From Planctomycetota bacterium (GTDB lineage Bacteria; Planctomycetota; Phycisphaerae; WQYP01): a stretch of 64,000 nt of DNA. The stretch is taken from the NCBI GenBank assembly GCA_021818445.1, contig JAKAEB010000014.1, forward strand, positions 1 to 64,000, read 5' to 3'. This document shows positions 27,010 to 36,435 of this stretch, piece by piece (the stretch's first letter is position 1; each line of letters starts with the position of its first letter). Below the pieces are notes generated by a model that ran no database searches, was not told where the DNA came from, and saw only the letters and a program-made list of their open reading frames with translations. Position numbers and translations under genes: made by a program.

Positions 27010-28413
27010 CTACGCGCAATGGTGATACGTGTGCCACCCAAAATAATTTCCCAGTGCGTCCTGTAATGCAGACGATACGTTTGCCTTTGTTGCCGCCACA
27101 TGATGCTCAAAACCGTTCTCACAGATATAGCGCAGCAACTTCTGGAATTGCGGTACCTTAATCACACCGTAGCCGCCAAACGTATCGAGCTTGTCATCGG
27201 TAAATTCGCCCTCGCCAAAGTACGCGGCTACACGGCCATTGAGATCATCCGTTGAAACCCGGCAGTAGGTGAAAGGACCTGCTGCTACACGGCCCACAAT
27301 GGTACCAAAGGTGTTTTCCTTGCCGACGGTACCAGCGATAATTTCCTGATAGTCCATCTTCTGGCTCGCGAAAAAATCTTTCGGCAGATTGGAGCAATGA
27401 AATACCACGCCTCTGTCAGGGTCGGTACCGTAATTATTGTTCCAGTCCAGCAGTGCTGACGGTTTACCGGATGCCAACGTCAGCGCGTACATGCCAACTA
27501 CACCAGCAACGTCTGTTTCACATGCACTGGGCATAAGTGAATTGGACATCATGCTCATAATGGTGCACGGCACCACCCCGTAAAACTCTTCCAGAGAAGT
27601 CCAGCACTGGATAGCGGTGGCGACGAGGCCATTTTCCGCCACCCACCGGTCAATGGCCACACCCAGCTTGGCCATCTTGATGACCGGCAATTGGGGGATG
27701 GAGCCGGTGTTGGTGTACGCCTGTATGGCGGCTAATTTGGCTTTTACATCCGGATCATGATCCGTCATCTTGGCCGTCCACCCCAGCACCTCAGAGAGGT
27801 CCAGTGTTTCAACAGTGATGCCGGCGTGTTCTAATAATTTCTCACTGTAGCGGACGGTATTAAATGCGCCGGGGCGGGCACCAATGGCACCAAGACGGCA
27901 ATTCCGCAATTTGTTCACCACATGACAGGTGGAAACAAAGCGCCGCAGGTCTGCACGAAATTCGGCCGAATCCGGCGACATGGTGTGCCGCGTGGTAAGC
28001 GAATATTTAATGCCGTATTGCCGAAGGTTGTTGCAAACCGACATCTTGCCACAGAAACTGTCGCGCCTGTCTTTGATGGTCATCTTCCCGCCGTCATCTT
28101 CAAAGGCATGAATCAGCACCGGAACATTCAACCCGGACCAACGCAAAGTGTTGGCGACAGCCCGTTCATCACCAAAGTTTGGCAGTGTTACCAACACGCC
28201 ATCAATTTTCCCCGCGTGCTTTTTGAACAAGTCCGCACATTTGCGGGCATCGGCATGGCTTTCGATGGCACCGAATTTAGTTTCGTCCACCGACATAATT
28301 ACGGCATCGATGTTTTCCTCCGAAAGCACTTTTAGAATAATTTTTCTACCGGATTCACACAAATGCGAAGGAAAAAAGCCTCTGTTCCCAACCACTACAC
28401 CTAAAGTTGCCAT
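27010..28413 (-). CDS. L-fucose/L-arabinose isomerase family protein
   Basis: A 467-residue sugar isomerase of the FucI/AraA-like superfamily, first gene of the pentose operon. MATLGVVVGNRGFFPSHLC opens the N-terminal domain. CWTSLEEFYGVVPCTIMSMMSN, PSACETDVAG, and the C-terminal SALLDWNNNYG carry the metal-binding acidic residues. It is not the classical E. coli AraA type. Together with araB and araD it most likely makes L-ribulose from L-arabinose, but another aldose is possible. The ATG at 28413 has GGAG eight bases upstream; the longer frame to 28485 runs through the promoter. Confidence 0.85.
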   Translation of the reverse strand: MATLGVVVGNRGFFPSHLCESGRKIILKVLSEENIDAVIMSVDETKFGAIESHADARKCADLFKKHAGKIDGVLVTLPNFGDERAVANTLRWSGLNVPVLIHAFEDDGGKMTIKDRRDSFCGKMSVCNNLRQYGIKYSLTTRHTMSPDSAEFRADLRRFVSTCHVVNKLRNCRLGAIGARPGAFNTVRYSEKLLEHAGITVETLDLSEVLGWTAKMTDHDPDVKAKLAAIQAYTNTGSIPQLPVIKMAKLGVAIDRWVAENGLVATAIQCWTSLEEFYGVVPCTIMSMMSNSLMPSACETDVAGVVGMYALTLASGKPSALLDWNNNYGTDPDRGVVFHCSNLPKDFFASQKMDYQEIIAGTVGKENTFGTIVGRVAAGPFTYCRVSTDDLNGRVAAYFGEGEFTDDKLDTFGGYGVIKVPQFQKLLRYICENGFEHHVAATKANVSSALQDALGNYFGWHTYHHCA

Positions 28414-28466
28414 TAACCTAACTCCAAGCCCAGACTCACATACGGCCACATCTGTACCGGAACAGT

Positions 28467-28495
28467 ACGCTAAAGCGCTGAGCATAAAAAGTCAA
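28467..28495 (-). promoter_or_regulatory. Promoter of the pentose operon with palindrome in the spacer
   Basis: Read on the minus strand: TTGACT (28495-28490) as -35, a 17-base spacer, and TAGCGT (28472-28467) as a weak -10. The spacer contains AGCGCT (28479-28474), the core typical of LacI/GalR-family operators. A second, longer copy, TAAGCGCTTA, lies at 28595-28604 over the end of the upstream gene. Repression by looping or by spacer occupancy is inferred; no regulator gene is in the window. Confidence 0.45.
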
Positions 28496-28593
28496 CGTTG
28501 TTCAGTAATGCGCAGGGTTGGCAAAAACCTGACGCCGAAGCACCGTGATTGCGCCGGTTCGGTCATCTGGAAAGTGGCATTTAGCGGGATACG

Positions 28594-29706
28594 CTAAGCG
28601 CTTATGTCGAGTTTTACCGCTTTGCCGGGCGGGCGGGTCAAATTGCGAATGCTGATCTGCCCCGCGAGAGTCTCAACCATGGAGGTCATCTGTGGCTGCA
28701 TTTTGCCAGAAAAATTAGCAAATGGGTCACCCGAATCGGAATTGATCCGTACCGACATATCCAGCGGAAGTTGGCCGATAAATGGGAGGCTCATGTCCTG
28801 AGCCATTTGCTGAGCACCGCCGCTGCCAAAAAGATCGTAGCGTGTACCGTGTTCGCACACGAAATAGCTCATATTCTCAACAACGCCGAGTATCCACACA
28901 CCCAACTGCTGAAACATGCGCACCGCGCGGCGGGCATCGGCGAGCGCCACCTCCTGCGGCGTGGCAATAATGACCGCGCCGGTCAGAGGAATGCTTTGGG
29001 CAAGTGTAAGCGATACGTCCCCGGTGCCCGGAGGCAGATCGACAATAAGGTAATCCAGTTCTCCCCATTGCACCTGCTCAAGAAATTGACGGATCACACC
29101 GTGCACCATTGGCCCGCGCCATATGAGTGCTTTTTCCTTCTGCACGATAAAACCGATCGACATCACCTTAATCGGTTGCGATGCCGATCCCCAGTTAAAA
29201 GGTATGATCTTTTCTTCAACCACGGATGGCTGGGCGTCTGATAGACCGGTCATAATGGGTATTGATGGCCCGTAAACATCGGCATCCAGCAGACCGACCT
29301 TAGCCCCCGCAAGTGCCAAGCCGACGGCGATGTTTACTGCAACCGTGCTTTTACCCACACCACCTTTACCGGCCCCGACAGCGATCACATTACGCACATC
29401 GGGAAGAATGTTACGCTGATCATTGGATGGTCGCACACTGGCACCGAACTTAACTGCGACCGAAGCTGCCCCCGGAATTTGCAAAACCGCATCCGACACG
29501 TCCTTTTCTATCTTCGAGCGCATCGGACATGCCGGGGTGGTCAAATCGATGTCGATGCTGACGGCACCATTGCAGGCACGAACCTCTTTGACCATCTTAA
29601 GTGTAACAAGGTCTTTGAAAAGCTCAGGATCCTGAACTTTCGCCAGCGCAGCCCATACGGCATCTATCAGCGATTGATCGCCTTTTTCGGCGGTTGCATC
29701 AACCAT
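28594..29706 (-). CDS. Mrp/ApbC-type iron-sulfur cluster carrier ATPase
   Basis: A 370-residue P-loop protein that carries [4Fe-4S] clusters to apoproteins. An N-terminal DUF59/MIP18 domain (about 12-85, VQDPELFKDLVTLKMV) precedes the deviant Walker A GKGGVGKST and DADVYGPSIP. The segment that usually holds CPxC reads FVCEHGTRYDLFG, so only one of the two cysteines is present. The ATG at 29706 has AAGGAA just upstream; the longer TTG start is rejected. It lies 18 bases after ccsA and fits as the last gene of the cytochrome maturation operon. Confidence 0.88.
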   Translation of the reverse strand: MVDATAEKGDQSLIDAVWAALAKVQDPELFKDLVTLKMVKEVRACNGAVSIDIDLTTPACPMRSKIEKDVSDAVLQIPGAASVAVKFGASVRPSNDQRNILPDVRNVIAVGAGKGGVGKSTVAVNIAVGLALAGAKVGLLDADVYGPSIPIMTGLSDAQPSVVEEKIIPFNWGSASQPIKVMSIGFIVQKEKALIWRGPMVHGVIRQFLEQVQWGELDYLIVDLPPGTGDVSLTLAQSIPLTGAVIIATPQEVALADARRAVRMFQQLGVWILGVVENMSYFVCEHGTRYDLFGSGGAQQMAQDMSLPFIGQLPLDMSVRINSDSGDPFANFSGKMQPQMTSMVETLAGQISIRNLTRPPGKAVKLDISA

Positions 29707-29724
29707 TAAATTCCTTCCCAACTA

Positions 29725-31653
29725 TCAGGCGTAGCTGTGAAGTCCAACCAGGAAAAAGTTCACGCCAATCCAGTTGAACATCATGACGCCGAATCCCGCA
29801 ACGGAAAGTACGGCCGTCCACGTAGGCCGGTACTTCGGCGTAACAAACCGCAGGTGCACGATGATGAGATACACCAACCAGGTGACCAATGCAAAAGTTT
29901 CCTTAGGGTCCCATCCCCAGGGTCGGCCCCACGCATAGTCCGCCCATACGGCCCCAAAAATAATACCCGAACCGAGAAACCAAAACGCCATTTGCAGGAT
30001 AACAATATTGGCCGAATCCAACTGCTGTAAAAATTGGGTGCGGCGCATTTGCGGGCTTATGACAGTGTTCGCAGCAGCCACAGGTGCCGCCTGAAGAGCC
30101 ACGCCACCTGCGGTGCCTTGCGATCCACCCACGTGGGGTTCGTCGGTCGTATGCGTACCGGCGGGTTCAATACCGTAGCTTGAAACCGGATTAAGTTTGT
30201 AGTAACCCTTTATACCCAAAAATAACAATCCAAGACAGAAACTCGCACCAATAAGGGCATAGCTACTGATGACAACATTAACATGTATCCAAAGCCAATA
30301 GGTGCTCAGCATCCCATCCACGCGGGAGATGTTGGCACCCATGCTGGTGCCCACCACATACGGCATTACGAAACAGGCTGTCATAGCCATAAATCCGACA
30401 AAGCTCATGGCCAAGCCGAAGAGACTGTTCTTTTTCCAATATTCCAATATCAGACCGATGGTGCACCCCACCAGCGCGGCCCCCAGCACGCTTTCAAATT
30501 CATTTTGGATGGGAATGCGCCCGGCCAGCCACCAACGCACACCGGTGAAAGCTGCGTGATTGATAACGGCCACGGTAAAGAATCCCAGCGCAACCTTCCG
30601 CACGCCCGGTGCGGCACCGACTGCTGCAATCAAAAACAATGTCAACGACACAAAATAGAAAAACACGCCCACGAGGGTGCCGTCGAAAAGGCGGTTGTAC
30701 CAGATTTCCGTTACCCGTTTGGCGTAAGACGGATAGGCGGCCTTATTAACCTTGGGCAAGATGCCGCTGAGTACGTTTATTCCGGCATTGGCCAGCTTGG
30801 CATCGTTGTCGCGCCAGCCGCCAAAAAGTTCCACAAAGCCTAAAACAATGCGCTTGGACATCTGCTTGGAATATCCGGGAACAGGCTTGCCCAGTGGCAT
30901 TCCGGGCGGTGGCGGTACACCAGTGTTGGGAATCAAATCAACGGGATTCAGCCACACTTTGCTTTTTGAGCTCGGTAGCGGGGGCACAATTCGCAGTTGC
31001 GCCGCCATATTCTTAAATGCATTCAGGGCGTCGCCAATCTGGGCGACTGAAGAATTAAGCACACCGTTACGACTGATGTGCTCCAAAAGCCGCCGCACTT
31101 CCGGTTGCGCCAGAAAATCCGGGCTCACCGTCCCCTGCTCAAGGATTCTCTTGGCCTCAGCCTTCGTTACCAGCTTACCAAGTTGCTCACGAATAGGCAC
31201 GGCCATAATGTAGATGAAATTACGGTTATCCCACGCCTCGGGACGATAAGCCATATCGAGGGCTGTGTACAAGGGTTCGCGGCCGTTGATTGAACCATAA
31301 AATGTAATAGTCTGTAGCACTTGACGAGCCCATGTATCAAGCGTCTTGACTTCCTCCTGATTTTGCACCGCCAATGTTTTGAGCGGCCCTAAATTAATCG
31401 CATGCCGAAACGCTGTACGATTTTGCGCGGCTATCGCCTTAGCCCGCGCCGACCGAAAGTTTTTAATTTCTGCTTTCATAACCGACGCGGCATTCAGCGA
31501 CGCTTGGGCCGCTGACGGGAATTTACTCGGTGCCCCTTCCTGAACTTTGATGGCCGCGCCATGGGCTAATGATACACCGATGGCCACCACAGCCAATGCG
31601 GCCGCCAAAACACCGGTTGGAATACGGAAACGATCAAATAGGTTCATATTCAT
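29725..31653 (-). CDS. ccsA: Cytochrome c biogenesis protein CcsA (ResC-like)
   Basis: Heme-handling membrane protein of system II cytochrome c maturation. It has 642 residues: a signal-like first helix, a long periplasmic region (about 35-310) not found in chloroplast CcsA, then about eight helices. The tryptophan-rich heme motif is WGRPWGWDPKETFALVTW, with conserved histidines in WIHVNVVISSY and the terminal GLHSYA. It follows resB by 17 bases. The extended N-terminus is also known from other planctomycete-like CcsA proteins, though its role is unclear. Confidence 0.9.
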   Translation of the reverse strand: MNMNLFDRFRIPTGVLAAALAVVAIGVSLAHGAAIKVQEGAPSKFPSAAQASLNAASVMKAEIKNFRSARAKAIAAQNRTAFRHAINLGPLKTLAVQNQEEVKTLDTWARQVLQTITFYGSINGREPLYTALDMAYRPEAWDNRNFIYIMAVPIREQLGKLVTKAEAKRILEQGTVSPDFLAQPEVRRLLEHISRNGVLNSSVAQIGDALNAFKNMAAQLRIVPPLPSSKSKVWLNPVDLIPNTGVPPPPGMPLGKPVPGYSKQMSKRIVLGFVELFGGWRDNDAKLANAGINVLSGILPKVNKAAYPSYAKRVTEIWYNRLFDGTLVGVFFYFVSLTLFLIAAVGAAPGVRKVALGFFTVAVINHAAFTGVRWWLAGRIPIQNEFESVLGAALVGCTIGLILEYWKKNSLFGLAMSFVGFMAMTACFVMPYVVGTSMGANISRVDGMLSTYWLWIHVNVVISSYALIGASFCLGLLFLGIKGYYKLNPVSSYGIEPAGTHTTDEPHVGGSQGTAGGVALQAAPVAAANTVISPQMRRTQFLQQLDSANIVILQMAFWFLGSGIIFGAVWADYAWGRPWGWDPKETFALVTWLVYLIIVHLRFVTPKYRPTWTAVLSVAGFGVMMFNWIGVNFFLVGLHSYA

Positions 31654-31670
31654 GGTACATCTGCCTTTAC

Positions 31671-33788
31671 TTATGCATTGCGACCCGGCATCAGACCAAC
31701 GGCCTGCGCCAACTGCTTCTTCTTCACGTTAATGAGAATAGGCTTAATATAAAAAGCATACCCAATACCGGCGATTATCATGATCACACCGGTCAGCATG
31801 GCGTAAAAACCATGCGTATTTCCTACCCCCAGTACCGTAAACGGCTGCCCATTCTGCAGCTTGCCGAAGCGGGCCTGAAAAATATGCAATCCGTCAATTT
31901 GCGCGGGATGATTTAGATGGATTGTGACATCTTTGGCCTTGCCGGTGCGCAGATTCCGCACGCGCACCTTGCTGATGAAATCACGCGGAAACGAGTGCCC
32001 GCCGGGAAAAAACACCTCTTTGCAACTCAGCAGCTTGATTGAAATCGGCATAGCACGGCGAAATTCCGAAAATATCAGACTCAGTTTGCCACCATTCGGT
32101 AATCGCGCCGAGATCGGTGGCAAATCGCCATGAAAGCCGAATTGCTGAAACGGAACATATAGATGCTTCGTGAACCCGTTGGGACCGGTAATTTTCGCCA
32201 ATAAGATGCAGTGTCCCATGGTATTTTCCACCTTGGGACGCCTGTCTGCGGCGGGTATCAGATGGGGACGCAATGCGACCTCGGCGTCGCGTACCAATGT
32301 AAATGTGGATTTAATACCCTGCATGCTGATGGGAATCGGCTTTCCGAAACCGCTGACAACCTTTTGCGATACCGCCCCGCCGGGCTTCCGGTGCACCAGT
32401 AAAAATTGACCGCTTTTCTTTTCCACCACCCAGAATTGATCGCGTGTTGCATCGAGATACCGAATATGCAATTGGCGATCAAACTTGTGCACGAGCAGTT
32501 TGCGACGCCCATTTTTGACCACAAAATCCACTGATTGAGTTGGATAGCGAAACAGAGCCACACGCTGAAACTGCACACGTTGGCCGCCTGTTTTCCGCGT
32601 AACATTGATCATGCAGGCCTGGCTGATGGCACCATTGTAGGTGGAACTGATCAGCGGCATGGTCATCAGATGGCGTGGTACCAGTTTGTACGGCGTACCT
32701 GCCACCTTAATTTTTTCACCCAGCCTAAAGGGGTAAACGCGACGTACATGGTCGGCGTTCACCCGGACAATAAGGGCGTGTGTGCCTGAAAAGCTTTGAG
32801 TGATGTCGCGCAGACGCCGTTGCGATGGATGGTACAAATACTCCACCACAAACGGTGAATTGACGCCCGTCACACGAGCGCGTGGGCTGTTGCCAATCAG
32901 CCATTCCCCACCTGATCCGTGGGAGCCGCCGATGTTAAATTCGATTGCGGGGCGACGCGGATCGGTACCCGGCGTTCGAGGAATCGGAAACCCCTCGAGC
33001 CGCGAGTAGGGAAAATAACCAATTATCTTTACATGGTATCCCTTGAGCGATGGGCTTAATCCATCAATGGCACCTTGCGGAATGGTGATATTAAGCGGAT
33101 TACCCCCCTGCGGCGTGCGCCGATCGAATATTGGCAGCGATTTGAGTTCCACGATGGAGGATTTTTTCGTCATTCCATCTTTGTACTCCAGATATGCCGC
33201 CCGATCGGAAGCGTCATAATAGTGCCGAACCGAAGAATTTAGGAAAATGCGTGTCAGGCCTTCGTGCTTAAGGCCGAAGTAAAAAAAACACCCGATAATA
33301 AGGGTGATGATTCCGGTGTGTACTGTCCACACGCCGAGTTTATACAGCGTGAGCGGAATGCGTCGCAGCGTCACGACGATCAGTGTGACAGCCAGGAGCA
33401 AAAGCATGATTACCAGGGGCGGCGCATCAAAAAATTCCATGGTGGAGACATCAAAGTAGGCACGCAGGGAGGGCAGCCCCGATCCCAAGGCCATGTAGAC
33501 GGCAATTAACCCGAGGTAAATTATGCCCAGCGTCACTGAGCTGAAGTACCGAACCGTCAGACCGATGATGTCATGCCGCATGGCCAATTTATCGAGGAAT
33601 TTTCCAGCAGCCTTGGGATAACGCCCCACCCACAGGATAGCGCGCTCAATGGCCCAAAGTTGCGCCGCCGGCTTGGCCGCGGCCACCGCTGATGGCGGGC
33701 TTTGGGATGGGTCTGGAGTAACAGTCACCATGGGGTTAATCGACTCACTAAAGCTACCGGCGGTCCGCCTTGCCGCGTCTTGGAACAT
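31671..33788 (-). CDS. resB: Cytochrome c biogenesis protein ResB (Ccs1)
   Basis: Partner of CcsA in heme delivery and apocytochrome ligation. It has about 705 residues. Three N-terminal helices (FSSVTLGIIYLGLIAVYMALG, PPLVIMLLLLAVTLIVV, VWTVHTGIITLIIGCFFYFG), a large periplasmic domain, and a last helix (FYAMLTGVIMIIAGIGYAFYIKP) form the ResB layout. The start is uncertain: the ATG at 33788 is preferred because a longer TTG start at 33848 would place the CRP-type operator inside the gene. Another ATG at 33731 is possible. First gene of resB-ccsA-apbC. Confidence 0.86.
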   Translation of the reverse strand: MFQDAARRTAGSFSESINPMVTVTPDPSQSPPSAVAAAKPAAQLWAIERAILWVGRYPKAAGKFLDKLAMRHDIIGLTVRYFSSVTLGIIYLGLIAVYMALGSGLPSLRAYFDVSTMEFFDAPPLVIMLLLLAVTLIVVTLRRIPLTLYKLGVWTVHTGIITLIIGCFFYFGLKHEGLTRIFLNSSVRHYYDASDRAAYLEYKDGMTKKSSIVELKSLPIFDRRTPQGGNPLNITIPQGAIDGLSPSLKGYHVKIIGYFPYSRLEGFPIPRTPGTDPRRPAIEFNIGGSHGSGGEWLIGNSPRARVTGVNSPFVVEYLYHPSQRRLRDITQSFSGTHALIVRVNADHVRRVYPFRLGEKIKVAGTPYKLVPRHLMTMPLISSTYNGAISQACMINVTRKTGGQRVQFQRVALFRYPTQSVDFVVKNGRRKLLVHKFDRQLHIRYLDATRDQFWVVEKKSGQFLLVHRKPGGAVSQKVVSGFGKPIPISMQGIKSTFTLVRDAEVALRPHLIPAADRRPKVENTMGHCILLAKITGPNGFTKHLYVPFQQFGFHGDLPPISARLPNGGKLSLIFSEFRRAMPISIKLLSCKEVFFPGGHSFPRDFISKVRVRNLRTGKAKDVTIHLNHPAQIDGLHIFQARFGKLQNGQPFTVLGVGNTHGFYAMLTGVIMIIAGIGYAFYIKPILINVKKKQLAQAVGLMPGRNA

Positions 33789-33813
33789 CTTAACGGCTCG
33801 CCGCCAAAATATC

Positions 33814-33831
33814 TTGTGAAATTTATCACAA
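33814..33831. promoter_or_regulatory. CRP/FNR-family operator upstream of resB
   Basis: TTGTGA at 33814-33819 and TCACAA at 33826-33831 are exact reverse complements separated by six bases, an ideal TGTGA-N6-TCACA CRP-type site. It lies 26 bases before the preferred resB start. A CRP-like or redox-responsive paralogue could therefore control cytochrome c maturation. Confidence 0.6.
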
Positions 33832-33891
33832 ACTCTGCTACGCTCCAAATCAGTGATAAGTTCAGATGAATTTCACCGCATGTAAAGTTTT

Positions 33892-34923
33892 CTAAAGTGA
33901 AGAGATAAGTGCTGTTGTAAATTCATCCGTGGTAGCTGAGCCCCCCAGATCGCGCGTGCGTATTTTGCCTTCTGCCAGCACATGGTCATACGCACCTTTG
34001 ATCCTTTCGGCGGCGATTCTGCACGGTTGAGAATGATGCTTTTCCGCCAGAAAATTAAGCATCATCACGCCGCTCATCAGGCACGCCAGCGGATTGGCTA
34101 ACCCTTTCCCTGCAATGTCGGGTGCGCTGCCATGAACGGCTTCAAAAACGGCACAATCACGACCGATGTTGGCCCCCGGCACAACACCGAGGCCCCCCAC
34201 TAAGCCCGCGCACAGATCACTTACCAAATCGCCATAAAGATTTTCCATCAGCAGTACATCGTACCGGGAAGGATCACGCACGAGTTGCATGCATGCGTTG
34301 TCGATTATGATCTCTTCGTAGCCTATCTGCGGGTATTTCGCATCATGCACGGCTTTGGCACAACGCAGGAACAGGCCGTCGGTCAGTTTCATGATATTCG
34401 CCTTATGGAAGACGCTCACCTTTTTTCTATTGCGGTGCACGCAATATTCAAAGGCAGACTCCGCAATACGCGTGCATGCCGTCTCGGTGGCGACTTTCAT
34501 GGATGTCACAACACCGGGGGCTACCTGATTCTCAATACCGGTGTAAAGCCCCTCAGTATTTTCGCGGAAGATCACAAGATCAACATTTTCATAGCGGGTC
34601 TTGACCCCCGGCAGGTTACGGACCGGTCTGACAGCGGCGTATAAATCGAGGGCTTTGCGTAACGAGACATTTACTGAACGAAACCCGCCTCCAATTGGTG
34701 TGCCCACGGGCCCTTTCAGGCCCACACCCACGCGGCGAAGTTCAGCCAGCGTCATCTCCGGCAGCACATCCCCATGGGTGGCGACAGCACCAACACCGGC
34801 CGGCATGGAAAGCCATTTGATCGGTGCTCCGGCCGCCTGCATCACTTCGCATGCAGCGGCAGTCACCTCAGGGCCAATTCCGTCACCAGCAATCAAGACG
34901 GCTTCAATCACTTCAGTAGGCAT
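33892..34923 (-). CDS. NAD-dependent isocitrate dehydrogenase
   Basis: A 343-residue beta-decarboxylating dehydrogenase of the TCA cycle. LIAGDGIGPEVT, VNVSLRKALDLYAAVRPVRNLPG and FRENTEGLYTGIE identify the mitochondrial-like NAD-IDH subfamily; LeuB would have ELTGGxY at that point. HGSAPDIAGKGLANP binds the cofactor. The ATG at 34923 is taken, with GGAAGGGG upstream at a rather long spacing. It is the paralogue of the leuB at the left edge. The gene upstream is divergent, so this is the first gene in its direction, with resB behind it. Confidence 0.88.
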   Translation of the reverse strand: MPTEVIEAVLIAGDGIGPEVTAAACEVMQAAGAPIKWLSMPAGVGAVATHGDVLPEMTLAELRRVGVGLKGPVGTPIGGGFRSVNVSLRKALDLYAAVRPVRNLPGVKTRYENVDLVIFRENTEGLYTGIENQVAPGVVTSMKVATETACTRIAESAFEYCVHRNRKKVSVFHKANIMKLTDGLFLRCAKAVHDAKYPQIGYEEIIIDNACMQLVRDPSRYDVLLMENLYGDLVSDLCAGLVGGLGVVPGANIGRDCAVFEAVHGSAPDIAGKGLANPLACLMSGVMMLNFLAEKHHSQPCRIAAERIKGAYDHVLAEGKIRTRDLGGSATTDEFTTALISSL

Positions 34924-35216
34924 CAGACGGTAACCCCTTCCCAAAAAACACGCAGCAGCAGATGATAGCCGGATTCATCAACCGCATGCCAACAAGATGA
35001 TAGCGACGGACGTCCTTAATCCATACTGCAATCCGTTAAACGCCCCGCCAATGTTGACGCCACATATCGGTCTTTTCCGCCATCGATAAACCGATTTTGC
35101 GCTTGGTGGTAAAAACCTGTACACTTTAAGTGGGTAAAGTCGGTCGGAAGGTGGCAGAGACTCCGACGGATCGACTGAAATATTTTTAGCGAAGCTGCTA
35201 CAGGAGTTTGAAATCG

Positions 35217-36341
35217 ATGCTTTACCGCGTCATTCCCCATACCGAGATCAAGGTATCAACTTTATCCTTCGGCAATTTTATCTATGGCAGCGGCATGTGG
35301 GGCAAGACCGCAGCCGATGAACCTCAAGGCGTCGCTCTGCAAAATAAGGCCTTTGATCTGGGCGTTAATTTTTTCGACACCGCCGACGCCTATGACAACG
35401 GTCGGGCCGAGCAAATGATGCGCGAAACTATTGCTTACGCGGGCCGCGATAACATTGTGCTTTCGACGAAATTTGGTTACGACTTTTATTCTGATCCCGG
35501 CTCGGCTGGGTCGCATCGCGAAAGAAAACAGGACTTCTCATCAGCTTTTCTTGATTTTGCATTGGAGCAATCCCTTAAACGTCTTAACACGGACTATATC
35601 GATCTTTGGCAGGCGCATAATATTAAATTGCCGCAGATGACGGATGAACTTCGCGCCTCGCTGGAGCGCCTTACCCGGGAGGGAAAAATTCGCGCTTGGG
35701 GCATTGCCCTTGGCCCAGCAATTGGCTGGCGCGAGGAAGGCGCAGCCGCCATAGAGGACTGGAAATGCGGGACGGTTCAAACCGTCTTTAATATGCTTGA
35801 ACAGCATCCGGGCCGCGAATTTTGCGTCCGCAGCCAGCGAACCGGCTGCACGGGAATCATCAGTCGCGTGCCGCACAGTTCAGGCATTTTGCAGGATATC
35901 TACACGGCCGATATGACCTTCACCGATCACCGTAAATTTCGCGACCGCAACTGGCTGGTTTACGGACTGAAAAAAGTTGAGTTGCTGCGCGACATTCAAC
36001 GTGCCCACGACTGCACGCTGGGGCAGTTGGCAATCAAATGGCTGCTGAGTTTCCCCACGCTGCTTTCCGTGCAACCGAATATTGCTACCGAGGCAGAATT
36101 GCAGGAATTTGCCGCCGCATCCTCCGATTCGCGATTCCTCAGCGAAGCGGAGATGAAGAAAATTGAAGACTTGGTTGAAAATGATTTTGGATTTGGCGCG
36201 GAAGCCCACGCCTGCGATCTAAAGAGCAGCTTGACCGCAAGTGGCGTCACTCGCAGCGAATATCAAATGGATCATGCAGTGCCGCGACTGCCGTGGTCCG
36301 CTCCGACCGCGGTGCCCCAGCCAGCCAGCGCCGCGAGTTAA
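35217..36341 (+). CDS. Aldo/keto reductase
   Basis: A 374-residue AKR with Asp and Tyr in FFDTADAYDNGRAE, Lys in LSTKFGYDF and His in LWQAHNIK. It is longer than the other AKR in this window and has a Pro/Ala-rich 35-residue C-terminal tail. Unlike most members, it lacks a clear cofactor phosphate loop, reading LLSVQPNIATEAELQ in that place. AGGAG at 35202-35206 stands ten bases from the ATG at 35217 but only one base from an in-frame TTG at 35208, so the ATG is chosen. A weak promoter (TTGCGC at 35097, TACACT at 35120) lies upstream. Confidence 0.85.
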   Translation: MLYRVIPHTEIKVSTLSFGNFIYGSGMWGKTAADEPQGVALQNKAFDLGVNFFDTADAYDNGRAEQMMRETIAYAGRDNIVLSTKFGYDFYSDPGSAGSHRERKQDFSSAFLDFALEQSLKRLNTDYIDLWQAHNIKLPQMTDELRASLERLTREGKIRAWGIALGPAIGWREEGAAAIEDWKCGTVQTVFNMLEQHPGREFCVRSQRTGCTGIISRVPHSSGILQDIYTADMTFTDHRKFRDRNWLVYGLKKVELLRDIQRAHDCTLGQLAIKWLLSFPTLLSVQPNIATEAELQEFAAASSDSRFLSEAEMKKIEDLVENDFGFGAEAHACDLKSSLTASGVTRSEYQMDHAVPRLPWSAPTAVPQPASAAS

Positions 36342-36435
36342 AGGTCTGTCGAAAGGCTGATGGCTTTAGCTATTGACTCGCGCTTACGGAACTGAGGTGG
36401 AAGTGACGCTGCTTTCAGCTTGGGTGAGATATATT

